From: an uncultured Erysipelotrichaceae bacterium
GTDB taxonomy: Bacteria > Bacillota_I > Bacilli_A > RF39 > UBA660
DNA length: 12,713 nt
NCBI GenBank assembly: GCA_902795725.1
Contig: CADBLY010000019.1
Location: 1-12,713, forward strand
Direction: 5' to 3'
Shown: piece by piece, positions 5,980-12,641 of the stretch
How the letters are laid out: each line of letters opens with the position of its first letter
How positions within the stretch are numbered: position 1 is the stretch's first letter
The notes under the pieces: generated by a model
The model's database searches: none
Seen by the model: only the letters and a program-made list of their open reading frames with translations
Told to the model about the DNA's origin: nothing
Position numbers and translations under genes: made by a program

Positions 5980-8469
5980 ATGAAATTATTTAAAAAAATA
6001 TTTGATCATGAATTTAAAGAATTAGAAAAATTCAAAAGTATTGCTACTGAAATAGATGCATTAGATAGTGAATACTCTAAACTAAGTGATAAAAATTTAA
6101 AAAAGAAAACCGAAGTATTTAAAGAAAGATTAGCTAATGGAGAAACATTAGAAGACATTAAGGTTGAAGCGTTTGCAACAGCTAGAGAAGCTGCTTATCG
6201 TGTTTTGGGTGAAAAACCATATTATGTTCAATTATTAGGTGGTTTAGCTATTCACTATGGAAATATAGCTGAAATGAAAACAGGAGAAGGAAAAACCCTA
6301 ACATCCATTCTTCCAGCCTATTTAAATGCCTTAACAGGAGAAGGAGTTCATATTATAACTGTAAATGAATATCTTGCTGGTCGTGATGCTGAATGGATGG
6401 GAGAAATCTATCGCTTTTTAGGTCTAACTGTTGGTATGAATAGTAGAGAACTATCACCAAAAGAAAAACAAGAAGTATATAATTGTGATATTACCTATTC
6501 AACGAATAATGAAGTAGGTTTTGATTATCTAAGAGATAACATGGTTGTAAAAGCTGAAGATAGAGTTCAAAGACCATTTAACTTTGCCATTGTTGATGAA
6601 GTTGACTCTGTTTTAATCGATGAAGCAAGAACTCCATTAATTATATCTGGTGGTTCAATGCAATCTGCTAATCTATATATTCAAACTGATAAATTTGCTA
6701 AAACATTAAAAGAAGACAACGGTTATATCTATGATGAAAAAACCAAAGCTGTAGCTTTAGACCAAGTTGGTATTGAAAAAGCAGAAAAAACATTCCATAT
6801 TGATAATCTATATGATATCAATCATACCACGCTAGTGCATTTCATTAATCAAGCATTAAAAGCTAATTATGCAATGAAAAGAGATGTTGATTATGTTGTT
6901 GAAGATGATCAAATCATTATCGTTGATTCTTTTACCGGACGTCTAATGAAAGGAAGAAACTATTCTGATGGCCTACACCAAGCAATAGAAGCAAAAGAAG
7001 GCGTAACTATCAATGAAGAAACAAAAACTTTAGCAACTATTACCTTCCAAAATTTATTTAGAATGTATAAAAAACTATCAGGAATGACTGGTACCGCTAA
7101 AACAGAAGAAGAAGAATTTAGGGATATCTATAATATGTACGTTATCTCTATTCCAACTAACAAGCCAGTAATTAGAAAAGACTATGCAGATTTATTATTT
7201 GCAACAAAAGAAGGAAAATATAAAGCTATAGTTAAAGAAATAAAAGAACGTCATGCAACCGGGCAACCAGTCCTAGTAGGAACTGTTGCTGTAGAAACCA
7301 GTGAATTAATAAGTTCTATGTTAAAAAAAGAAAAAGTACCACACGAAGTATTAAATGCTAAAAACCATGCTCGTGAAGCAGAGATAATAGCTAAAGCTGG
7401 TGAAAAAGGATCCGTTACAATTGCAACCAACATGGCTGGACGTGGTACCGATATCAAATTAACTGATGAAGTAAAAGATTTAGGTGGATTGTGCGTTATT
7501 GGAACTGAAAGACACGAATCCAGAAGAATTGATAATCAGTTAAGAGGACGTTCGGGACGTCAAGGGGATCCAGGATTTAGTCAATTCTGTGTATCATTTG
7601 AAGATGATCTAATGGTAAGATTTGGAACAGATAGGGCTAAATTAATGCTTCAAAGAGTAGGTTTTGATGGAGACGTTTCTATAAGAAATAAAATGTTATC
7701 AAGATCAATTGAATCAGCTCAAAAAAGAGTTGAAGGAAATAACTTCGATACCAGAAAAACATTACTAGAATATGATAATGTTATCAATGAACAAAGAGAA
7801 ATAATCTATAAAAAAAGAAATGAAATACTTGATCAAGAAAGTATTCACGAACAAGTATTAGAATCATTTGATAACTACGTAAATGATTTAATTGATGCTC
7901 ATTTACTAAATAGTGATAATTTAAATAGAAATGATAAACATGAAATTTTAGAAGCAATTAATGATTTACTTAAGAATAAAATCACGATTGATGAAGTATT
8001 AGAGTTTACTATTGATGAATTTGCTGATTATTTATTTAAATCATTAAAAGAAGAATTTGAAGAAAAAGTAAATAAGCTTCCAGAAGAAATAGGAAGAGAA
8101 TTTGAAAAAGCCATATCATTAAGAGTAATAGATACTCATTGGATGGAACATATAAATACTATGTCTCATCTAAAAGAAGGAATTCACTTAAGAGGATATG
8201 CTCAAAATGATCCACTTCGTGAATATAAAAGTGAAGGATATAATCTATTTGATCAACTATTAATGAAAATAGATGCTCAAACAACTACTTATCTAATGAA
8301 AGCTGAAGTAAGACAAAATACTGAAAGAAAACAAGTTGAAAAAGGTGTAGCTAACGAAGACTCAACAAAAATAAAGAAAAGTCAACCTAAACGTGTTCAA
8401 AAGATTGGTAGGAACGAACCTTGCCCATGTGGCTCAGGACGCAAATATAAACAATGTTGTGGTAAATAA
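5980..8469 (+). CDS. secA: Protein translocase ATPase SecA
   Basis: An 829-aa SecA, full family length, the peripheral membrane ATPase that pushes preproteins through SecYEG. NBD1 holds Walker A TGEGKT (101-106) and Walker B DEVD (206-209). The preprotein-crosslinking and helical scaffold/wing domains follow, and NBD2 carries NMAGRGTDIKL and QLRGRSGRQGDPG. The C-terminal SEC-C zinc motif is complete (C815, C817, C826, C827). The ATG at 5980 follows GGAGG. The last 15 codons overlap a 40-bp repeat that recurs at 11616, so the 3' end looks like an integration site that was preserved as a functional gene. prfB, often the next gene in Bacilli, does not follow. Confidence 0.98.
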   Translation: MKLFKKIFDHEFKELEKFKSIATEIDALDSEYSKLSDKNLKKKTEVFKERLANGETLEDIKVEAFATAREAAYRVLGEKPYYVQLLGGLAIHYGNIAEMKTGEGKTLTSILPAYLNALTGEGVHIITVNEYLAGRDAEWMGEIYRFLGLTVGMNSRELSPKEKQEVYNCDITYSTNNEVGFDYLRDNMVVKAEDRVQRPFNFAIVDEVDSVLIDEARTPLIISGGSMQSANLYIQTDKFAKTLKEDNGYIYDEKTKAVALDQVGIEKAEKTFHIDNLYDINHTTLVHFINQALKANYAMKRDVDYVVEDDQIIIVDSFTGRLMKGRNYSDGLHQAIEAKEGVTINEETKTLATITFQNLFRMYKKLSGMTGTAKTEEEEFRDIYNMYVISIPTNKPVIRKDYADLLFATKEGKYKAIVKEIKERHATGQPVLVGTVAVETSELISSMLKKEKVPHEVLNAKNHAREAEIIAKAGEKGSVTIATNMAGRGTDIKLTDEVKDLGGLCVIGTERHESRRIDNQLRGRSGRQGDPGFSQFCVSFEDDLMVRFGTDRAKLMLQRVGFDGDVSIRNKMLSRSIESAQKRVEGNNFDTRKTLLEYDNVINEQREIIYKKRNEILDQESIHEQVLESFDNYVNDLIDAHLLNSDNLNRNDKHEILEAINDLLKNKITIDEVLEFTIDEFADYLFKSLKEEFEEKVNKLPEEIGREFEKAISLRVIDTHWMEHINTMSHLKEGIHLRGYAQNDPLREYKSEGYNLFDQLLMKIDAQTTTYLMKAEVRQNTERKQVEKGVANEDSTKIKKSQPKRVQKIGRNEPCPCGSGRKYKQCCGK

Positions 8470-8494
8470 ACTCGCAAACCCGCATAAAATAAGG
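8455..8494 (+). repeat. Left attachment core (attL-like), 40-bp direct repeat
   Basis: A 40-bp segment from TGTTGTGGTAAATAA to CATAAAATAAGG covers the last SecA codons, the stop and the terminator 5' arm. It recurs without mismatch at 11616-11655. Divergence begins immediately after the repeat on the right side (GATTGC versus ACTCTA). Confidence 0.8.
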
Positions 8495-8508
8495 GATTGC
8501 GGGTTTTT
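8476..8508 (+). terminator. secA terminator
   Basis: Perfect 9-bp stem AAACCCGCA (8476-8484) / TGCGGGTTT (8498-8506), 13-base loop, T run to 8508. Its 5' arm and most of the loop lie inside the 40-bp direct repeat, but its 3' arm lies outside, so the right-hand repeat copy lacks a working terminator. Confidence 0.85.
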
Positions 8509-8552
8509 CTATGATTACACTTTTTGGGTAATTTTTGGAGTGTTCATTGTCT

Positions 8553-8573
8553 TAGATACGTTCTAGATACGTT
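8553..8573 (+). repeat. Paired arm-type sites, left end, direct orientation
   Basis: Two copies of TAGATACGTT (8553-8562 and 8564-8573), 11 bp apart, i.e. about one helical turn. The same pair occurs in direct orientation at 11460-11481 and inverted at 8647-8667. Spacing and position about 60 bp inside the core repeat suit integrase or excisionase binding sites. Just upstream, TTTTTGG is also repeated 11 bp apart (8521-8527, 8532-8538). Confidence 0.55.
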
Positions 8574-8581
8574 ATAAATAC

Positions 8582-8606
8582 CTTGTAAACCCTTATAAAA
8601 TAAGGG
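8582..8606 (+). repeat. Degenerate third copy of the core repeat
   Basis: Matches 8471-8495 at 21 of 25 positions (shared AAACCC, then ATAAAATAAGGG) and lies exactly 111 bp downstream of it. The mismatches turn it into a perfect CCCTTA/TAAGGG hairpin (8590-8606) without a T run. It sits between the direct and the inverted arm sites. It may be a decayed or secondary core site. Confidence 0.45.
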
Positions 8607-8646
8607 CAAAACGTATATTGAAATATAATTTTCAAATTGAATACGA

Positions 8647-8667
8647 AACGTATCTAAAACGTATCTA
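8647..8667 (-). repeat. Paired arm-type sites, inverted orientation
   Basis: Two copies of AACGTATCTA (8647-8656 and 8658-8667), the exact reverse complement of the TAGATACGTT pair at 8553-8573, with the same 11-bp spacing. Together with a partial AACGTAT at 8610-8616 they form a large imperfect inverted repeat around the core-like site at 8582-8606. Confidence 0.55.
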
Positions 8668-8676
8668 AATTGTAAT

Positions 8677-8731
8677 TTATTACTCAAAACAAGTAATAAC
8701 CAAAATTAATAGTAATAATTTATGATATAAT
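8677..8731 (+). promoter_or_regulatory. Promoter with possible operator upstream of the cargo operon
   Basis: An extended -10 TGATATAAT (8723-8731) lies 27 bases before the chosen start of the nuclease gene; no good -35 is visible. Upstream is a perfect 8-bp inverted repeat TTATTACT / AGTAATAA (8677-8684 and 8692-8699), and AGTAATAA recurs at 8711-8718. The arrangement resembles a repressor operator; no candidate repressor is encoded in the element apart from the two cargo proteins. Confidence 0.4.
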
Positions 8732-8758
8732 TTATATAGAAGAAAAGCGGTGATATTC

Positions 8759-10828
8759 TTGGAAGAAAGTAATTATTTAAAAGATAGTAAAGAATTAATG
8801 AAAGAATATGATTATGATAAAAATACTGAATTCAATTTAGATAAACTTACATTAGGATCTGACAAAAAAGTTTGGTGGAAGTGTTCAAAAGGCCATAATT
8901 GGCAAGCTGGTATAGGAAGTAGATATCGCTCAGGTGCTAGTTGTCCATTTTGTTCAAACCAAAAAGTTTTAAAGGGTTATAATGATTTAATGACGACAAA
9001 CAAAAACTTGGCTAAAGAATGGGATTATGAAAAAAATATAAATATAACTCCTTATGATGTTATAGGTGGTTCAAATAAGAAAGTTTGGTGGAAATGCTTA
9101 AAAGGTCATAGTTGGCAAGCATCAATTGGAAGTAGAAATAGTGGTTCAGGATGTCCGTACTGTAGTAATCAAAAAGTTTTACCAGGCTATAATGATTTGG
9201 CAAATACTAACCCAGCTTTAGCATCGGAATGGAATTATGATAAAAATGGTGATCTAAAACCGACTATGATTACAGCAAATTCGAATAAAAAAGTCTGGTG
9301 GAAATGTAAAAATAATCATGAATGGATGAATTCTCCAAATGGGAGAAACAAGCGAGGATGTCCATATTGTAGTAACCAAAAAATTTGGCCAGGTTACAAT
9401 GATTTAGAAACTACAAATCCTGAAATTTTAAAGGAATGGGATTATTCAAAAAACGAAGTTTTACCAACAGAAATTTTAGCTGGTTCTGAGAAATTAGTTT
9501 GGTGGGTGTGCAATAATGGGCATAGTTATAAGATGCGGGTTTATTTAAAGGCGAAAAATAATCATCGCTGTCCTATATGTAATCGTGGAAAACACACTTC
9601 ATTTCCAGAAAAAGCATTGGCATATTATATTCAAAAAATAGATAATTCAATCATTGAAGGATATTCAAATTCAGAAAAAAATATAAGTGAAATAGATATA
9701 TACATACCTAGCAAAAAAATTGGAATAGAATATGATGGGGCAAGATGGCATTCGAGTAAAAACTTACCAAATGATATAAGGAAAAATAAAATTTGCGCAG
9801 AAAATAAAATCAAATTATATAGGATTAGGGAAAATAAATGCCCAAGTATTCCAAATTCTTCTTCTTTTGATATATATTATGATTCAAACAATATAGAAGA
9901 ATATAATAGAGTAATATCACAACTTATCACGAAAATATATAATAAGAAAATTGATATAAATATTAAAAGAGATGAATTAAAAATTTATGCGAAAATAGAT
10001 TTATGGTATTTAGATAATTCTGCTATAAATTTACCTGCTACGGTTCTCGAGGAGTGGGACTTTGAAAAAAATATGGGTCTAAAGCCATCAAACTATTCTG
10101 GAAAAACACATAGGACAGTATGGTGGAAATGTTCTACATGCGATGGCAGTTGGAGGGCGAGCATTGCAAACAGAGCCAACGGCAGAGGTTGTCCATATTG
10201 TTCAGGGCATAAGTTATTATCTGGATATAATGACTTGGCAACAGTAAATCCAGAATTACTCAAAGAATGGGATTATAAAAAAAATATAATAATTCCTTCA
10301 AATGTTACAGCCCATTCTGGCAAAACAGCATGGTGGATATGTAGTAAAGGACATTCATACCAATCAAAGATTAGTAATAGAAACGATTTAGATCGAGGAT
10401 GCCCAATTTGCGCTAATAAAAGAATAGTTGTTGGTATAAACGATTTAGAAACATTATATCCCGAAATATTTGAAGAATGGGATTTTGAAAAGAACAAGTT
10501 GAATCCTTATAATTTAGCTCCAGGCACAAGCAAAAAAGTATATTTTAAATGCAAAAATTGTGGTTATCAATGGCAAACCACATTAGGAGCTAGAATAAAG
10601 GGGAGTGGCTGTCCAATTTGTGCAAATAAGAAAAAAGGAGAGATTCTTAAAATTCCAATAAATCAATACACAAAAGATAATAGATTTATTGCAACATATG
10701 GAAGTACAGCTGAGGCAGAAAAAGAAACTGGAATTTCCAGAAGTGCGATATGCCAAGCATTAAAAGGTAGGGCAAAAACTTCTGGAGGATATATATGGAA
10801 ATATAAGAAAAGTGATGATAAAGAATGA
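8759..10828 (+). CDS. Multi-zinc-ribbon protein with Vsr-like PD-(D/E)XK nuclease domain
   Basis: About 689 aa from TTG 8759, chosen because the GCGGTGAT ribosome binding site fits its spacing; GTG 8750 is the alternative. Seven repeats of about 70 residues carry a zinc ribbon (WWKC-x2-3-H/C ... GCPYC), first Cys at about 42, 113, 183, 251, 458, 528 and 598, linked by GYNDLxTxNPxLxxEWDY segments, as in the DUF4379 probable zinc-ribbon family. Between ribbons 4 and 5 sits a nuclease domain (about 283-400) with D313, E324, D326 and H331 in EIDIYIP...GIEYDGARWH and D339/R341, like Vsr-type endonucleases and EDxHD homing enzymes. The last about 50 residues (INQYTKDNRFIATYGS...GGYIWKY) resemble NUMOD1 DNA-binding modules. 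It is predicted to bind and cut DNA, in homing or defence; the target is unknown. It overlaps the next gene by 4 bases. Confidence 0.85.
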   Translation: MEESNYLKDSKELMKEYDYDKNTEFNLDKLTLGSDKKVWWKCSKGHNWQAGIGSRYRSGASCPFCSNQKVLKGYNDLMTTNKNLAKEWDYEKNINITPYDVIGGSNKKVWWKCLKGHSWQASIGSRNSGSGCPYCSNQKVLPGYNDLANTNPALASEWNYDKNGDLKPTMITANSNKKVWWKCKNNHEWMNSPNGRNKRGCPYCSNQKIWPGYNDLETTNPEILKEWDYSKNEVLPTEILAGSEKLVWWVCNNGHSYKMRVYLKAKNNHRCPICNRGKHTSFPEKALAYYIQKIDNSIIEGYSNSEKNISEIDIYIPSKKIGIEYDGARWHSSKNLPNDIRKNKICAENKIKLYRIRENKCPSIPNSSSFDIYYDSNNIEEYNRVISQLITKIYNKKIDINIKRDELKIYAKIDLWYLDNSAINLPATVLEEWDFEKNMGLKPSNYSGKTHRTVWWKCSTCDGSWRASIANRANGRGCPYCSGHKLLSGYNDLATVNPELLKEWDYKKNIIIPSNVTAHSGKTAWWICSKGHSYQSKISNRNDLDRGCPICANKRIVVGINDLETLYPEIFEEWDFEKNKLNPYNLAPGTSKKVYFKCKNCGYQWQTTLGARIKGSGCPICANKKKGEILKIPINQYTKDNRFIATYGSTAEAEKETGISRSAICQALKGRAKTSGGYIWKYKKSDDKE

Positions 10829-11418
10829 CAAAAATACAAAAAGAAGTAGAAAATATGATTGCTAATAGAATTAGAAAATATGTAAATGAAATTGGATTTC
10901 CTGAATTGTATTATTGTAGTGAATCACAAAAAGTTGATTATATACAAAAAATGGCTCTTTTGATAAATGAATTATTATCAGGGCCAAATACTGAGAAAAA
11001 GTTTGAAAATTTAGCAAACAAATCAATTGAAAATGGAAAGAATAATAAAGAAAAATATCAAGTATTTAAAATGCTTAGAAATCTGTTAATTCATTTTCCA
11101 TTTTTTGAAAATTGGGATGATATTTACATCAATGAAAATTTATTAGATTGGAATAAGTCAAAAGGTAACCAAATTAAAAGATTTTTTAATAAAAACGAAG
11201 GTAAAGAACTTAAATATGCAATATATATGAAGCGTCATGATAAATGGGAAAAAGAAATAGAAATAAATATTAAAATTCCTAAAATATATAAATATAAAAA
11301 AGTATATTTGAAAGATATATTAACAATAGATGAGGCTATGTGGACTTTTTGTATAATTGATTATTATTTAGATCAGATAGGGTATAAATTAAACTACCAT
11401 TGTATTGTATCAGCATAA
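10825..11418 (+). CDS. Hypothetical protein with possible HEPN motif, partner of the nuclease
   Basis: A 197-aa protein of no family I recognise. Its ATG overlaps the nuclease TGA (ATGA), so the two are translationally coupled and probably act together. No signal peptide or membrane span is seen. The N-terminal part is helical and charged. At 85-90 it reads RNLLIH within KMLRNLLIHFPFFENWDDI, matching the Rx4-6H motif (with Asn after Arg) of HEPN ribonucleases and RNA-binding HEPN proteins. The C-terminal part (about 127-197) is rich in Lys, Tyr and Ile, with an aromatic stretch MWTFCIIDYYLDQIGY. A HEPN assignment rests on one short motif and is tentative. Base composition matches the nuclease gene. 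Confidence 0.7.
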   Translation: MTKIQKEVENMIANRIRKYVNEIGFPELYYCSESQKVDYIQKMALLINELLSGPNTEKKFENLANKSIENGKNNKEKYQVFKMLRNLLIHFPFFENWDDIYINENLLDWNKSKGNQIKRFFNKNEGKELKYAIYMKRHDKWEKEIEINIKIPKIYKYKKVYLKDILTIDEAMWTFCIIDYYLDQIGYKLNYHCIVSA

Positions 11419-11459
11419 ATATATTATAAAATTGTAAAAAATTAAAATATCTATTTTTT

Positions 11460-11481
11460 TAGATACGTTTTTAGATACGTT
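11460..11481 (+). repeat. Paired arm-type sites, right end
   Basis: Two direct copies of TAGATACGTT (11460-11469 and 11472-11481), 12 bp apart, identical in sequence to the pair inside the left end. They lie about 135 bp before the right core repeat. The 41 bases between the end of the partner gene and these sites are A+T-rich with no other signal seen. Confidence 0.55.
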
Positions 11482-11494
11482 CTGCTAGGTTTGC

Positions 11495-11550
11495 CGAGTG
11501 CTACGGAGTGCTCCCAAGTGCAACCAAACGCCGAATTAACGAGCCAAGTG
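11495..11550 (+). repeat. Helically phased AGTGC boxes near the right end
   Basis: AGTG occurs at 11497-11500, 11507-11510, 11517-11520 and 11547-11550, so all four are on one 10-bp phase, each followed by C and preceded by C(C/G)(G/A)-type bases. The segment 11483-11580 is clearly richer in G+C than its surroundings and shows no convincing gene: the frame open from TTG 11491 lacks a ribosome binding site and recognisable domains. Phased boxes between arm sites and core suggest a protein array such as an excisionase. Confidence 0.4.
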
Positions 11551-11585
11551 CTCCCAAAAGCTGCTAAAATCCACAATACCAAAAG

Positions 11586-11655
11586 CCTTGTGGAAGTGGC
11601 AAGAAATATAAGCAGTGTTGTGGTAAATAAACTCGCAAACCCGCATAAAATAAGG
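11586..11655 (+). repeat. Right attachment site (attR-like): secA 3'-end remnant plus core
   Basis: 11586-11630 encodes the last 14 SecA residues and stop, with one Arg-to-Lys change; a TAA lies a few codons upstream, so it is not a gene. It aligns with 8425-8469. The 30 bases before the core differ from secA at many third positions yet keep the protein sequence, whereas 11616-11655 is identical to 8455-8494. The first Cys of the zinc motif is replaced (KPC for CPC). This pattern indicates a segment derived from another lineage's secA end joined to the core. Confidence 0.7.
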
Positions 11656-11664
11656 ACTCTAGAT

Positions 11665-11746
11665 AATCTACTGGGGAGTAGAAGATAGAGTACAAGAAAA
11701 TCTAGTGGGGAGTTTTTATAATAAAGCTTGACAATCTAGTGGGGAG
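11665..11746 (+). repeat. Three 14-bp direct repeats at a 34-bp period
   Basis: AATCTACTGGGGAG (11665-11678), then AATCTAGTGGGGAG twice (11699-11712, 11733-11746). The two intervening segments are each exactly 20 bases and unrelated in sequence. In the first copy the repeat is part of a perfect hairpin TCTACT-GGGG-AGTAGA (11667-11682). The array lies between the right core repeat and the transposase gene, so it may be binding sites at the end of an ISL3-type element or part of another recombination site. Confidence 0.5.
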
Positions 11747-11775
11747 ATAACAATATAAAAGTTATCTCTTTTTTT
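11744..11775 (+). terminator. Terminator upstream of the transposase
   Basis: Perfect 8-bp stem GAGATAAC (11744-11751) / GTTATCTC (11761-11768), 9-base loop, then seven T. It overlaps the third 14-bp repeat. It would stop read-through into the transposase from upstream, a common arrangement at insertion-sequence ends. Confidence 0.75.
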
Positions 11776-11824
11776 GATGTATAATAAATGTGCAATATTA
11801 TAATGCTAGGAGGAGGTGGAAGAG

Positions 11825-12641
11825 TTGAAAGAGGTTGAAAATTTACTTAAGTTGGGAGACCAATATAAAATCATAAAAATCGAAGAAAGAGACGAAAAGA
11901 AAAGGCTGAAAAAAATCATATATGTTGAAAGCAAGAATAAAAAGGCTAAGTGTCCTAGTTGTGATAATTATACAAGAAGTATACATGATAAGCTAAAACC
12001 AATTGAGTTAAAATATTTAAAAATTTTTGAACAAGATTCTAAAATAAGTATTATTAAAAAGAGGTTTATATGTCATGTTTGTAATAAAAAATTTACTGAA
12101 AAATTAGATTTAAATCAAAAAGGAAAAACTATATCAAATAAGCTTGAACAAAAAATATTAAAGGATTTATTAAATTATAATTTATCGATTAAATATATTG
12201 CAAATGTAAATGACGTGTCATCAGGAATAGTCAGAAATATATTGAAAAATGCCATGAGTGAATATCCAGAACAATTAAGATTATTACCAAGAGTAATCTC
12301 ATTTGATGAATTTAAAGCAGATACAGATTATGGTAAATATTCATTTATAGTTAATGATCTAATACATAGAAAAGCATTAGATGTATTACCAAGTAGAAAA
12401 AAAATACCTAATACAATACTTTACGTACTGTGAAAATAGGCATTCTGTAGAGTATGTCGTATCAGATATGTACGAGCCATACTTATTGGTCACCCAGATA
12501 ATGTTTCCAAAAGCTAAATATGTGGTTGACCGATTCCATTATACCAGATATGTGATGGATGCGCTAGATAAAGTAAGAATAAGATTGCAAAAGCAATATG
12601 GATATAACAGTAAGGAATATAGATTATTAAAAAATAATAAA
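11825..12641 (+). pseudogene. ISL3-family transposase, frameshifted and truncated
   Basis: The start chosen is TTG 11825, 8 bases after AGGAGGAGG (11808-11816); GTG 11816 lies inside that site. The N-terminal part has a zinc ribbon (CPSC at about 43-46, CHVC at about 83-86), a helix-turn-helix (about 115-140) and the first catalytic Asp in VISFDEFKAD. The frame ends at TGA 12433. However, from 12405 the +1 frame continues the family sequence (YVVSDMYEPYL, then FPKAKYVVDRFHYTRYV with catalytic-region Asp residues). The switch lies in an A8 tract (12397-12404); seven A would restore one frame. Family homology stops near YRLLKNNK (about 12640), before the catalytic Glu, so it is inactive as read. 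Confidence 0.85.

Larger units (their letters stand above)
8455..11655 (+). mobile_element. Putative integrase-less integrated element in the secA 3' end
   Basis: About 3.2 kb bounded by a 40-bp perfect direct repeat (8455-8494, 11616-11655) that includes the secA stop codon. Paired TAGATACGTT sites lie inside both ends (8553-8573, inverted 8647-8667, and 11460-11481), resembling tyrosine-recombinase arm sites around a gene-end core. Cargo is a two-gene operon: a zinc-ribbon nuclease and a small partner. No integrase, excisionase or replication gene lies between the repeats. Integration at gene 3' ends with restoration of the gene is established for many islands; assignment here is inferred from the repeat structure. 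A nearby integrase fragment at the window end could belong to the mobilising element. Confidence 0.65.

Noticed and set aside
11586..11630. SEC-C tail at the right end as part of a real SEC-C protein gene
   Set aside because: A TAA lies a few codons upstream in frame with no start codon after it, and the homology to the secA end continues past the stop codon into the terminator.
11491..11688. 65-codon open frame starting with TTG in the right att region
   Set aside because: No ribosome binding site, no recognisable domain, and it reads the SEC-C remnant out of frame; it spans the att core, so a real gene is unlikely.
11665..11746. Possible small CRISPR array (three repeats, 20-base spacers)
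   Set aside because: Repeats are only 14 bp and spacers 20 bases, there are only three units, no cas genes are nearby, and the third unit forms part of a terminator.
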